The notes below the pieces were generated by a model. The model was not told the origin of the DNA, ran no database searches, and worked only from the letters and a program-made list of their open reading frames with translations. Positions 1 through 9,388 of a DNA stretch of 64,000 nt are shown one piece after another. Position 1 is the stretch's first letter. Each line of letters starts with the position of its first letter. The translations under genes and the position numbers were made by a program. Source of the stretch: JAIRVZ01 sp031553755 (GTDB lineage Bacteria; Bacteroidota; Bacteroidia; Bacteroidales; Azobacteroidaceae); contig JAVBKZ010000021.1 in the NCBI GenBank assembly GCA_031553755.1, forward strand, positions 1 to 64,000, written 5' to 3'.

Positions 1-9
1 ACCTAATTT

Positions 10-107
10 GTCATTGCGGGCTTGACCCGCAATCTATTGATAATCAGCAATTCATTAAGAGATCCTGAATCAAGTTCAGGATGACAGCATCAAGTGCGGG
101 ATGACAG
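10..107. repeat. Dispersed double-palindrome repeat, copy 1
   Basis: Two short palindromes lie side by side: arms 13-20/26-33 (ATTGCGGG / CCCGCAAT, loop CTTGA) and 62-69/75-82 (ATCCTGAA / TTCAGGAT, loop TCAAG). A partial third unit follows at about 88-107. The same arrangement recurs at 19009-19106 (inverted) and 62049-62176. In this copy the second palindrome has CTGAA where the others have CCGCG, and the outer TCTAAAAAG arms seen in the other copies are not visible. Function unknown; such elements usually act as folded 3' ends or non-autonomous mobile repeats. Confidence 0.8.
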
Positions 108-164
108 AGCGATTAGGTAGTATAACGGATACTCATTAAAATCAATCAATAATTAAAAATTATA

Positions 165-2225
165 ATGAAAAAAAGTATCTTATATGTATCGTTTATTTTC
201 ATTATTCTGATTTTTGTATCCTGCAAACAAAAGGAAATGGAATACAGGATAGTGGATCATCCGGACATGCAAAGTACAAATACCAACTATATTGGCAACA
301 AGGCTCCTCTTATGCCTTCTGCATTTATCAAACTGCCGGTAGGAAGTATTCAGCCTGGTGGTTGGGTCAAAAAATACCTGGAACTGCAACGCGAAGGATT
401 AACCGGTCAGCTCGGAGAAATCAGCGCCTGGCTTCAGAAAGAAAATAATGCTTGGCTTAATGTAGATGGAAATGGTGATTATGGATGGGAAGAGGTTCCC
501 TATTGGCTCAAAGGCTATGGAAATATTGGTTACATATTAAATGATCCGAAAATGATTAAAGAAACCCAAAACTGGATCAATGCTGTTATTGACCACCAAC
601 GTGAGGATGGATATTTCGGCCCTTGGATCGAAAAAAATGGAAAACCGGATTTATGGGGCAATATGATCATGCTTTGGTGTATACAATCGTATTATGAATA
701 CTCTAATGACAAAGGTGTGATCCCATTTATGACGAAATATTTTAAATGGGAAAATAATCTTGCCGACTCGTTATTTTTGAAAGATTATTGGGAACAAAGT
801 CGGGGAGGAGATAACCTCTACAGTGTATACTGGCTGTATAATATTACCGGAGATAAATTTTTGTTGGATTTGGGAGAAAAAATTCATCGTAATACGGCCA
901 ACTGGATGCGGAAAGATGATTTACCCAACTGGCATAATGTGAATATAGCGCAATCGTTCCGAGAGCCGGCCACCTATTACCTGCAAAGTCATGATTCCGC
1001 TCATTTACAGGCTACTTATAACGATTTTTTCCTGGTTCGTAAATATTATGGACAGGTTCCGGGAGGCATGTTCGGAGGAGATGAAAATTGCAGAAAAGGA
1101 TATCACGATCCACGTCAGGGAGTGGAAACATGCGGAATGGTTGAACAAATGTCATCGGATGAACTTTTGCTTCGGATTACAGGCGATCCGGCTTGGGCCG
1201 ATAACTGCGAAGATGTGGCTTTCAACTCATATCCTGCCGCTGTGATGCCTGATTTCAAATCGCTCCGCTACATCACTTCTCCAAATATGGTCTTGTGTGA
1301 TGACAAAAATCACCATCCGGGAATCGACAACAGCGGACCGTTTCTCATGATGAACCCTTTTAGCAGTCGTTGCTGCCAACATAACCATACTCAAGGATGG
1401 CCGTATTACGCTGAAAACCTTTGGATGGCGACTCCTGATAATGGGTTGGCCGCTACATTGTATGCCGAAAGCGTTGTCGATGCCAAAGTGGATAAAGGTA
1501 AAACCGTTACTTTGGAGCAAAAGACAAATTATCCGTTTGATGAAAATGTGGTAATTGCAGTTAAAAAAGGAGACAATGTCAAATTTCCGCTTTATTTGCG
1601 TATTCCTGAATGGTGTGATCATGCGACCATCAAAGTTATCGCGCGGAATGGACAAAATACAGCAATCAATGTCTTTGAATCATCAAAATTCGTAAAAATC
1701 AATCGTACATGGAATGTAGGAGATTCTGTAAAACTTATTATGCCCATGAAATTGAAAATTACAACCTGGAAACAGAATAACAACAGTGTCAGTATCAGTT
1801 ATGGACCGTTGACTTATTCCCTTAAAATAAAGGAAAATTATGTTATGAAAGACAGTAAGGAAACGGCAATCTGGGATTCAAAATGGCAAAAGACAGCTGA
1901 TCCGTCTAAATGGCCATCATACGAAATTCATCCCGGTTCGGCATGGAATTATGCGTTGGTAATCGACAAGAATGATTTGGAAAAATCGTTTGAAGTGGTA
2001 AAAAAAGAGTGGCCCGCGGATAATTTTCCTTTTACACAAAACAGTTGTCCAATAGAAATTAAAGCGAAAGGCATTGTTGTTCCGGAATGGAAATTGGATA
2101 AAAACGGACTTTGTGATATTGTTCCTTTGAGTCCGGTAAATGTATCGGGATCTGTCGAAGACATCGTGTTGATTCCAATGGGAGCCGCCCGGTTACGGAT
2201 TTCGGCATTCCCAACTAAAAATTAA
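165..2225 (+). CDS. GH127-type (DUF1680) glycoside hydrolase lipoprotein, probable beta-L-arabinofuranosidase
   Basis: The 686-residue protein starts with a lipoprotein signal peptide; the lipobox ends at Cys20. A segment at about residues 50-85 (IKLPVGSIQPGGW) is typical of the DUF1680/GH127 superfamily. The zinc-thiolate catalytic site of characterised GH127 beta-L-arabinofuranosidases uses a Glu, a Cys and a Cys-Cys pair. Here E321, C323 (VETCGM) and C403-C404 (SRCCQHNH) match that pattern, so the enzyme should be active with a cysteine nucleophile. It faces a convergent GH31-type gene and is separate from the large PUL, so it probably has its own induction. Family assignment is firm; the sugar specificity is inferred, because GH127 relatives such as GH142 and GH146 share the fold. 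Confidence 0.85.
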   Translation: MKKSILYVSFIFIILIFVSCKQKEMEYRIVDHPDMQSTNTNYIGNKAPLMPSAFIKLPVGSIQPGGWVKKYLELQREGLTGQLGEISAWLQKENNAWLNVDGNGDYGWEEVPYWLKGYGNIGYILNDPKMIKETQNWINAVIDHQREDGYFGPWIEKNGKPDLWGNMIMLWCIQSYYEYSNDKGVIPFMTKYFKWENNLADSLFLKDYWEQSRGGDNLYSVYWLYNITGDKFLLDLGEKIHRNTANWMRKDDLPNWHNVNIAQSFREPATYYLQSHDSAHLQATYNDFFLVRKYYGQVPGGMFGGDENCRKGYHDPRQGVETCGMVEQMSSDELLLRITGDPAWADNCEDVAFNSYPAAVMPDFKSLRYITSPNMVLCDDKNHHPGIDNSGPFLMMNPFSSRCCQHNHTQGWPYYAENLWMATPDNGLAATLYAESVVDAKVDKGKTVTLEQKTNYPFDENVVIAVKKGDNVKFPLYLRIPEWCDHATIKVIARNGQNTAINVFESSKFVKINRTWNVGDSVKLIMPMKLKITTWKQNNNSVSISYGPLTYSLKIKENYVMKDSKETAIWDSKWQKTADPSKWPSYEIHPGSAWNYALVIDKNDLEKSFEVVKKEWPADNFPFTQNSCPIEIKAKGIVVPEWKLDKNGLCDIVPLSPVNVSGSVEDIVLIPMGAARLRISAFPTKN

Positions 2226-2251
2226 GTTTACATCTGTAATTTAGTTGCGGG

Positions 2252-2283
2252 TTACGAGTGGAATTAAAACTTGTAACTCGTAA
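2252..2283. repeat. Intergenic hairpin (TTACGAGT/ACTCGTAA family)
   Basis: Arms 2252-2259 (TTACGAGT) and 2276-2283 (ACTCGTAA) are a perfect inverted repeat, preceded by a GTTGCGGG unit that extends the degenerate pattern. It lies between the stop codons of two convergent genes, so it may end both transcripts, although no clear T-run follows. It is one of the short-period hairpin families described in the findings. Confidence 0.6.
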
Positions 2284-2293
2284 TTAAATGAAC

Positions 2294-3892
2294 CTATTTT
2301 TTTTCAAAATACAACAATCTGTCGATAGGAATATTAAATTGATATTCTTTACCGCCGCTATATTTTCTTCCCTTATCATCTATCCATTTACCTTTAGGAA
2401 GTTTCACTGTACGATTATTATCTGGCGTAAGAACCGGCGCGACGAGATATTTGTCACCCAGCATGAACTGGTCCTTACATTGCGCGAAACCTTCACCGGG
2501 GAATGAATACTCCATGTGGCGCACTATCGGTTCTCCTGTTTTGGCTGAATTTTCGGCAAGTTCCAATATATAACTACCCATTTTATCATGCAAAAAGGCC
2601 ATATTACGTACAATTTCAAAATTTTCTTTGTTCAATACCCGCCACGGAGCAACCGAAAATTGCATCATAGGCATCATGGCATGTACCTGAGCCGAACGGA
2701 TGAGAAGGTTTTGTTCAAAAGGTTCATCTTTGCGTTCGAGGAAAGTTGTATATAATCCTCCTCCAATCATATCCGGACAAGTGTATGCCCATCCCAACAA
2801 TCCGGCCGCGAGCATATCGGGGATTAATTGTTTGATAGCGCTCCAATTATATGCCTTATCGCCTAAGCGTTGAACTAAAGGTTCTCCCTGCATCCCAAAG
2901 CACGCGCGGTATTCGTTGAAAGCGAATTCTGTTCCCAGTTTTGCCCACATTTTGCTATGGTCTGTGGCTACCGCGTTTTTGTCGTAGTAACTTTGGGAGG
3001 CCGGTTGGTAATACGCGACATCGCCCGCGTCTAACTTGTAACCATCAACTCTGTATTTGTTTTGGACTTCCCGGAGTTGTTCCGCCAAAAAGGCGTATGC
3101 GTCCGGATTTGTAAGGTCATAGCATGCGCTTTTACCATTCCACCATTCGGTTATTGCTGGATTATTTGAATTTTTATTTTTAATCAAATAACCTTTATCT
3201 TTTAACATCCTGTATTCCGGACTGTCCGGACTTACGAACGGACATATCCAAAGCATTACTTTGAAACCCATTTCGTGAAGTTTACGTATCATTCCTTGCG
3301 GGTCGGGAAATTTTTCCGCCTTGAAATCAAAATTTCCATAATACCTTTGCCAGTTGTCATCGATCATTAGAACTCCGGCAGGTAAACCGTTATCAATGAT
3401 TGCTTGGGCATATTTCAAGATATCTTCCTGATTTTGGTTGTACATCAACTCTATCCAGGTGTTATATTGAGGTTTGGAAAAAAATAACGGATCAGGAAGT
3501 TTTCCCGTAGCGGGAAAATGCGTTTGACAAGCTTTGAGGTAAGCATCCCGTAATGTATTACCTCCGGATTTCACTTCAACTTTTTCAAATTGGGATTTTA
3601 CTGTGATTGTATTGTCTTTTATCGAAAATATTACCGGTTTATCACTCCAGATGTAACGTCCTTTGTTGGATAAAAAGAACGATGTGGACTGATTTCCCCT
3701 GTTGTCTTTTTCCAAATTTTCTTTGATCGGACGGATGTATGGCATATTACGCCCTTCCTGCACGAATGCTCCCCACCAATATTCATCGGGTAAGAAATTG
3801 ACGGATGTTTCATTCACGTTTTGAGCATATACCGGAGATATCATACCGGTGACAAAAGAAATAAACAGGGCTATTAATTGAAACTTTTTCAT
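2294..3892 (-). CDS. Glycoside hydrolase family 31-type secreted glycosidase
   Basis: The 532-residue protein has a signal peptide of about 23 residues ending VYAQ. A short beta domain is followed by a TIM barrel. The motif DGYKLDAGD carries the probable nucleophile D288, and RLGDKAYNW the probable acid/base D345; PDMIGGG near residue 370 is the usual GH31 strand. The Lys-x-Asp form of the nucleophile motif resembles the YihQ and alpha-galactosidase-like branches of GH31 rather than the WxDMNE form of alpha-glucosidases, so substrate specificity is open. It ends without a T9SS sorting domain and is probably periplasmic. It faces the GH127 gene and has no SusCD partner next to it. Family is confident; the reaction is not. 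Confidence 0.82.
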   Translation of the reverse strand: MKKFQLIALFISFVTGMISPVYAQNVNETSVNFLPDEYWWGAFVQEGRNMPYIRPIKENLEKDNRGNQSTSFFLSNKGRYIWSDKPVIFSIKDNTITVKSQFEKVEVKSGGNTLRDAYLKACQTHFPATGKLPDPLFFSKPQYNTWIELMYNQNQEDILKYAQAIIDNGLPAGVLMIDDNWQRYYGNFDFKAEKFPDPQGMIRKLHEMGFKVMLWICPFVSPDSPEYRMLKDKGYLIKNKNSNNPAITEWWNGKSACYDLTNPDAYAFLAEQLREVQNKYRVDGYKLDAGDVAYYQPASQSYYDKNAVATDHSKMWAKLGTEFAFNEYRACFGMQGEPLVQRLGDKAYNWSAIKQLIPDMLAAGLLGWAYTCPDMIGGGLYTTFLERKDEPFEQNLLIRSAQVHAMMPMMQFSVAPWRVLNKENFEIVRNMAFLHDKMGSYILELAENSAKTGEPIVRHMEYSFPGEGFAQCKDQFMLGDKYLVAPVLTPDNNRTVKLPKGKWIDDKGRKYSGGKEYQFNIPIDRLLYFEKK

Positions 3893-4018
3893 AACTCGTA
3901 TTTTTTTTCAAAAATATGGAAAATTTATTTAAAAGGAGAAGTATAGGGAATAAAATTTATACTGATTTTTCTTTGTAAAAAAAACATTTATACCCTTTAA
4001 CCGAAATCGTAAATATAA

Positions 4019-4891
4019 CTATGGAACAATTTTAGATGCTTTATTGATACAATATCCGGAGAAGAATCCGATGCCTCCATTGGTAATATTTGTAGTAATA
4101 TTAGCGGGAGGACCGCCAAAGAAAGGATTGGAACCACGCATTTCTCTCCGGCAATCAACGATAAAATTGAAATAACCTTTTGAAATTTTACTCATCTGAA
4201 GTTCGACCTTGTCTCCCGAACGAAGATAAGTGTTGTTTTTTTGTTGTTCTTCCGAATCCGTATTTTTTTCCGAAATATCTCCAAAATAAGTTAAGGTCAA
4301 TCCATCTACATATTGTCCATCAAACAAAATATCGTTTAGAGTTTGATATTTACTGATTTTTGTTGAAATCAAAGAATCGTTTACCAAATATTTGCACAAA
4401 TAAAAGTCTTCTCCGGGCGACTCATATCCATATAAATTAACGGAATAATTGAAATGTCCCATAATATTTAAAGGAACAACCGTTATCGAATCTATTCCTG
4501 TAGAGCTTAAAATACTGGTTGACGACTCATAGACTTCTTTTTGTCCATCGAGGTTGAAATCTACTTCAACTTTCAGGGAGTAAGTAACTCCCGGTTGAAC
4601 CGCCCATTTTGTTGTTGTTTGATATAATCCGGGAACTGTATCGTTTTCCAATAATTCATAAACTTCAGCATTCGAGGTTGAAATTGTAACGATTGCTTCC
4701 GGAATTCCGGCGTTAGGTTCATCATCGAAGTAGGGAGAAGAGCGTTTTACCGTTACGCTTTGATAATCTAAATTATTGGTTAATTCTCCGTAGATAACAA
4801 TAACAGGATCTGAGTTGTCCGTATGGATTGTTATTTCTTCCGTGCAGGAGAAGAAACAAAAAATCAGTAGTGGAATTATTAGATGTTTCAT
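4019..4891 (-). CDS. DUF4249 family lipoprotein
   Basis: The 290-residue protein has a lipoprotein signal peptide (lipobox FFSC, Cys16) followed by beta-rich sequence. An N-terminal stretch of the type DPVIVIYGELTNN, then a SVTVKRSSPYFDD segment and an Ig-like region, matches the Bacteroidota DUF4249 family. These lipoproteins are commonly found directly downstream of a TonB-dependent receptor, as here (103 bp after the receptor stop, same strand). By analogy it would be a surface partner that helps the receptor capture its ligand. The ligand is unknown, and no enzyme gene in the pair hints at it. Confidence 0.75.
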   Translation of the reverse strand: MKHLIIPLLIFCFFSCTEEITIHTDNSDPVIVIYGELTNNLDYQSVTVKRSSPYFDDEPNAGIPEAIVTISTSNAEVYELLENDTVPGLYQTTTKWAVQPGVTYSLKVEVDFNLDGQKEVYESSTSILSSTGIDSITVVPLNIMGHFNYSVNLYGYESPGEDFYLCKYLVNDSLISTKISKYQTLNDILFDGQYVDGLTLTYFGDISEKNTDSEEQQKNNTYLRSGDKVELQMSKISKGYFNFIVDCRREMRGSNPFFGGPPANITTNITNGGIGFFSGYCINKASKIVP

Positions 4892-4934
4892 GTCTTTTAT
4901 TAAAGGGAGATAGAAGAAGTCAAAGAAAAATAAA

Positions 4935-4985
4935 AGGAGTTAAACGAAGAAAATATTCCTCTAACTTCTTTTAACTTCGTCTACC
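4935..4985. repeat. Intergenic short-period hairpin between receptor and DUF4249 gene
   Basis: A left arm of the form GGAGTTAAACGAAG and a right arm CTTCTTTTAACTTCG pair with two mismatches. Each arm is a degenerate run of 8-9 base units (AACTTCKT). It is a further sequence family of the hairpins found between genes throughout the window. Confidence 0.5.
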
Positions 4986-4994
4986 TACCATTTC

Positions 4995-7115
4995 TCAAAA
5001 TTTAAAATTATAAGTAATCGAAGGAACAACACTGAATAAATAAGTCATTTCGGCTTTAGGAGGAAAATTTTCCTGGTTATAACTAATCATCCAAGCGTTT
5101 TTTCTTCCATAAGCATTGTATAATGAGAAATTCCATTCGCTTTTCCATCTTTTTTTAGAAGAAGGATTAGGAATATAGTTCAGGGATAAATCCAATCGGT
5201 CGTAATTTGGCATCCTGTATTCGTTTCTTCCTGAATAAATCGGGAAATATTCACCTTCGATTTCGAAACGTCCGGTAGGGTAGGTTGTCGGATTTCCTGT
5301 AGCGAATACCCAATTCATCGAAACGTTAATTTTCGGTGAAAATTCGTAGTTCAACACGATGTTGACAACATGAGTTTTATCGAAAGGAGCCAGGTAAGTT
5401 TTCCCTTTATTGATTTCAGGAATCGTTCTTTCGGAACGGGAAAGCGTGTAATTAGCGAATCCGGTCAGACGGCCGGAATTTTTCTTTACCATAAATTCGA
5501 TTCCATACGCTTTACCTGTTCCGGTTCGGATTTCTCCTTCCAAATATTTGTTCAATATTAAATCGGGATGATCTACGAAATCAATCACATCTTTCAACGA
5601 TTTATAATATAGTTCTACTGATGTTTCGAACATGTTTTCTTTGAAATTACGAAAATATCCGGCCGAAAACATGTCTACTTTTTGAGGTTTTACATTCGGA
5701 CTTGCCGAAAACCAGACATCCATCGGCGAACCGGAAGACGAATTATTCGCCAATTGAATAAATTGAGTATTATGTGAATAATTGGCTTTTACCGATGAAT
5801 TACCATCAATTTTGTATACCAAACTCAAACGAGGATCAACCGCGTTGTATGTATGATAAATTTTTTTCGAATTATATACGGTAGAATCGGATAATTCATG
5901 ATTTTCATCATATTCATAAACAGTTGAAGTACCTGTATTTTGAAAAATGGACCAACGTAACCCATATCTTACTGTTAAGTCTTTAGTTATTGTTTGTTCG
6001 TTCGATAAATACAAACTGTGCTCGAAGGCATAACTATTTTCAACCTTATAATCATCGGTCATCATTGGTGATTTTACAATGCCCGGATTCATGCGGTGAT
6101 AGGTGGAGGTTATACCGTAATTCAGATTAAAAATCTGATTAATAGGTTGAACAAAATCGGCGCGAAACATCAAATCGAAAAGATTAGACTTCCAAGTCAT
6201 TTCATCGCCTTCGAGATAAGAACCTAAACCGTAATTATAATTAGTGGCGTTGAGGCTAAATTTGCTCATCAGTGTTTCGCTGAAAATATGCGACCAAGTA
6301 AGCGAACCGGCAGCGTTACCATAATCAAAAGAACCGGGCTCGGCTCCGAAGACATCTTTTCCGTAATATCCGTTTAATGAAATTTTATCCCGGCTTGAAA
6401 TCCTGTGCGAAATTTTGGCGTTCAAATCGTAGAAATAAATACTGGCTTTACGGACTTCTTTATCGCTCGACATGGCAAGAAATAAATCGGCATAACTTCT
6501 TCTTCCCGAAACCAGCCACGACGTATTTTCGTTGATAGGGCCTTCCAACATCAATCTGCTTGAAATAAGGCCTAATCCGCCCGAACCGGAAAATCTTTTA
6601 GGCGTATCTTCCTTGGTTTGAATATCCAATAAAGACGAAAGCCGTCCTCCATGTTTAATCGGGATATCTCCTTTATATAGCTCCAATCCGCTGATAACAT
6701 CATTATTAAAGACAGAAAAAAATCCCATCATGTGTGAAGGATTATATACAGTCGTATTATCCAACAATATCAGATTTTGGTCGGGCGAACCGCCACGAAC
6801 GCTGAATCCGGAACCACCTTCGGACGTAGCCTGTACACCGGGTAATAATTGTATCGCTTTAATCACATCTACTTCTCCCATAAGCGTCGGCATTTTTTTG
6901 ATGGTTTTCATGGAAAGTTTTTCAACTCCCATGTCGACCCTCGATACATTTTCATCGTTTTGTTTTCCGGAAATAACAACCTCCTGTAATGAAATCGTAT
7001 CGTTAAGATTGGTATGAAGATTTTGTTGTTTTCCTCCTTTTTGGGCAAAAATGGGAATACAAAAAGAAAAGACGCTGAAAGAAATGAAAAGAAAATATTT
7101 TGTTTTAGAAAACAT
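4995..7115 (-). CDS. TonB-dependent outer-membrane receptor
   Basis: The start was set at 7115, giving MFSKTKYFLF and a normal signal peptide ending IFAQ. An upstream in-frame ATG at 7154 would put thirteen extra residues in front. The plug domain begins near residue 40 (SLQEVVISG, then DVIKAIQLLPGVQ and FSVRGGSPDQNLILLDN), followed by a 22-strand-type beta barrel that ends in the aromatic sequence SITYNFKF. About 707 residues, shorter than SusC proteins, with no visible carboxypeptidase-like or STN domain. It is therefore a classical TonB receptor rather than a SusC, paired with the downstream DUF4249 lipoprotein. Ligand unknown. Confidence 0.88.
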   Translation of the reverse strand: MFSKTKYFLFISFSVFSFCIPIFAQKGGKQQNLHTNLNDTISLQEVVISGKQNDENVSRVDMGVEKLSMKTIKKMPTLMGEVDVIKAIQLLPGVQATSEGGSGFSVRGGSPDQNLILLDNTTVYNPSHMMGFFSVFNNDVISGLELYKGDIPIKHGGRLSSLLDIQTKEDTPKRFSGSGGLGLISSRLMLEGPINENTSWLVSGRRSYADLFLAMSSDKEVRKASIYFYDLNAKISHRISSRDKISLNGYYGKDVFGAEPGSFDYGNAAGSLTWSHIFSETLMSKFSLNATNYNYGLGSYLEGDEMTWKSNLFDLMFRADFVQPINQIFNLNYGITSTYHRMNPGIVKSPMMTDDYKVENSYAFEHSLYLSNEQTITKDLTVRYGLRWSIFQNTGTSTVYEYDENHELSDSTVYNSKKIYHTYNAVDPRLSLVYKIDGNSSVKANYSHNTQFIQLANNSSSGSPMDVWFSASPNVKPQKVDMFSAGYFRNFKENMFETSVELYYKSLKDVIDFVDHPDLILNKYLEGEIRTGTGKAYGIEFMVKKNSGRLTGFANYTLSRSERTIPEINKGKTYLAPFDKTHVVNIVLNYEFSPKINVSMNWVFATGNPTTYPTGRFEIEGEYFPIYSGRNEYRMPNYDRLDLSLNYIPNPSSKKRWKSEWNFSLYNAYGRKNAWMISYNQENFPPKAEMTYLFSVVPSITYNFKF

Positions 7116-7181
7116 GAATTGTTTATTAAAATTGAAAAAATAAAGATGAGCCAATCGGTTGACGTATCTAATATTGCTATC

Positions 7182-7219
7182 GTAACTGTTAACTCGTCAG
7201 TTGTTAACTTGTCAACTCG
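7182..7219. repeat. Short-period repeat, AACTTGTC/AACTCGTC family
   Basis: Degenerate 8-9 base units (GTTAACTCGTC, GTTAACTTGTC, AACTCGC) lie in the 5' leader shared by the divergent receptor and CotH-like genes. The same unit recurs at 24050-24112 and 57032-57082. Confidence 0.6.
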
Positions 7220-7275
7220 CTTTAATAAACGATAAAAGTAGACATTTATTTAATAAATCAGATAAAAGACAATGA

Positions 7276-7307
7276 TTTGGGTTTAATCATATTATTAGTT
7301 ATCTTTG
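7276..7307 (+). promoter_or_regulatory. Bacteroidota-type promoter for the CotH-like gene
   Basis: TTTG at 7276-7279 (-33) and TATCTTTG at 7300-7307 (-7), separated by 20 bases, fit the Bacteroidota housekeeping consensus TTTG-N19-21-TAnnTTTG. Transcription would start near 7314, leaving a leader of about 27 bases. Confidence 0.7.
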
Positions 7308-7340
7308 TAACTTATTGATTTTAGTTTATATAAGCAACCA

Positions 7341-9332
7341 ATGAAAAACATATTCACTTTTAACTTCCATCTTTTATTTATTTTTTATTTATTATTTGGC
7401 CAGGTATTTTTTTCTAAAGCTGAAAATATTTCTCAGGAATTAACCGGAAACATTATATATTATGATAAATGTAATGATATTCAATATCCGGTAAAAAACG
7501 CTTTCGACAATAATTTGAATACTTATTTTCGTTCCTGTGCTCCATTTGGCAATTGGGTTGGGTTAGACCTGAAAGAAAAATATATTATCACTAAAATAGC
7601 TTATGCTCCACGAATGGATTCGGATTATCGCGAAAGACTTCAACTTGCCGTTTTTCAAGGAGCCAATAATCCGGATTTTGGCGACGCGGTCAATTTATTT
7701 ATGATTCCCGGATTGACAGAACGGCAGCTTACGGAGCAAGAAATCGTATGTACAAAGGGATTCCGTTATGTCCGTCTGGTTTTGCCTTATGCCCAAGATG
7801 CCAGCAAAAGTAGTTACGTGGGTGAATTGAAATTTTACGGATATAAAGGAGATGGAAATAACTCTAAATTGCCTCAAATTACAAACTTGCCGACAGTTTC
7901 CATACACACAGTCAATACTGAGGATATTACGAGTCAAGAAATTTATGTGAAAGGAATAATTTCTGTCATATACGCGAACGGGACAAAAATACAAACCGAT
8001 AGCCTTGAAATACGTGGACGTGGTAACAACAGTTGGACTCATCCCAAAAAACCATATCGTCTCAAATTATTCAAATCGGCTAATTTGATGGATTTGCCGG
8101 CCAAGGCTAAAAACTGGACTTTGATCAATAGTTATGGAGATAAAACATTGATGAGGAATATATTGGCGTTTGATTTCAGTCGCCGGTTGGAAATGCCTTA
8201 TACTTCTCCGGCAGAAGCGGTAGATGTAGTCCTTAATGGAGATTATAAAGGTTGTTATCAATTGAGCGATCATATTGATGTGAGAAAAAACCGGGTGGAT
8301 GTAGAAGAAATGACAGCCACAGACTTAACTGGTGGTTATATGGTTGAAATAGACGCTTATGCTTACCAAAATCCTCCCGAACCTAAGAAATTTAAAACCT
8401 CGCAGTATAATATGCCTGTAACAATAAAATATCCGGATGAAGATGAAATTGTATTGGCGCAGGAACAATATATTGAAACGTACTTCAATAAATTAACAAG
8501 CGCGGTTTCCGGCAATCAGTACAAAGACATTGAAAACGGATTCAGGAAATACCTGGATGTTGAATCTTTTTTGCGGCATTTTTTAGTAGGAGAGTATTCC
8601 GGAAATACCGATACCTATTGGAGTGTACGTATGTGGAAAAAGCGGACGGATGATAAATTTTACTTTGGCCCTGTTTGGGATTTCGATTTGGGTTTTGATA
8701 ATGACAACCGCACCTATCCGATTATGGCAAGATCGGGAAATTCAAATCAATGGCTTTGTTTTTCAAATGAAAGTAGTGCCGCCGGAAGTACAAAAGATTT
8801 TGTGAAACGAATAATGTCGGATGAAAAAATGGAGCAACGGTTGAAGGAAATTTATTCTTATTACCGGGATAAAAATGTCATATCTAAACAAGTTTTACAG
8901 GAAGTAGTAGATGATAATGCCGATTTTTTAGAACAGTCGCAACAGATGAATTTCAAACGTTGGCCAATCATGAATAAGACAGTACACATGAATCCTGTTA
9001 TTTGGGGAAGTTATAACGCAGAAGTAGAGAATGTTAAGAATTATATTTCTCAACGGATAGATTGGATGGATAAAAAACTCAATTATATTCCGGGAGCCAA
9101 TGATATCAAGAAAACATCTTTACCCGGAATAAATATAATAACAGGAAAAAACACGATTCGTTTCGAAGTTTTATCCGATTCTTATCTGATTATTATTCGG
9201 GATATTTGCGGAAATAAAATAATGGAAAGAAAGATCTTTGCCGATTCTGATTTTGATTTGAAAAGCGGTGTATATTTAATTATGTTGAAAAATGAAAACA
9301 ACCAACATGTAATAAAAAGTATTGTTCCTTAA
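7341..9332 (+). CDS. Secreted CotH-kinase-family protein with F5/8-type domain and T9SS sorting domain
   Basis: The 663-residue protein has a signal peptide of about 27 residues. A discoidin-like (F5/8 type C) domain at about 30-170 is followed by a CotH kinase domain at about 180-560 and a C-terminal beta domain with LKSGVYLIMLKN that fits a T9SS sorting signal. CotH hallmarks seen are RGRGNNSW, KKPYRLKL, the GDKTLMRN segment and WDFDLGF at 446-452, where D447/D449 correspond to the metal-binding acidic residues of CotH kinases. CotH proteins are atypical kinases that phosphorylate other secreted proteins. The Bacteroidota versions are poorly studied; here it stands alone with its own promoter and no obvious substrate gene. 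Confidence 0.83.
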   Translation: MKNIFTFNFHLLFIFYLLFGQVFFSKAENISQELTGNIIYYDKCNDIQYPVKNAFDNNLNTYFRSCAPFGNWVGLDLKEKYIITKIAYAPRMDSDYRERLQLAVFQGANNPDFGDAVNLFMIPGLTERQLTEQEIVCTKGFRYVRLVLPYAQDASKSSYVGELKFYGYKGDGNNSKLPQITNLPTVSIHTVNTEDITSQEIYVKGIISVIYANGTKIQTDSLEIRGRGNNSWTHPKKPYRLKLFKSANLMDLPAKAKNWTLINSYGDKTLMRNILAFDFSRRLEMPYTSPAEAVDVVLNGDYKGCYQLSDHIDVRKNRVDVEEMTATDLTGGYMVEIDAYAYQNPPEPKKFKTSQYNMPVTIKYPDEDEIVLAQEQYIETYFNKLTSAVSGNQYKDIENGFRKYLDVESFLRHFLVGEYSGNTDTYWSVRMWKKRTDDKFYFGPVWDFDLGFDNDNRTYPIMARSGNSNQWLCFSNESSAAGSTKDFVKRIMSDEKMEQRLKEIYSYYRDKNVISKQVLQEVVDDNADFLEQSQQMNFKRWPIMNKTVHMNPVIWGSYNAEVENVKNYISQRIDWMDKKLNYIPGANDIKKTSLPGINIITGKNTIRFEVLSDSYLIIIRDICGNKIMERKIFADSDFDLKSGVYLIMLKNENNQHVIKSIVP

Positions 9333-9351
9333 ATTCAATCAAATAAAATTT

Positions 9352-9359
9352 TACCTTTG
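9352..9359 (+). promoter_or_regulatory. Candidate -7 element for trpS
   Basis: TACCTTTG matches the TAnnTTTG element 30 bases before the trpS ATG. No good TTTG lies at the expected upstream distance, so the match is partial. Confidence 0.45.
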
Positions 9360-9388
9360 CGGTCGAAAAGTAGGAAATATAATTAATT

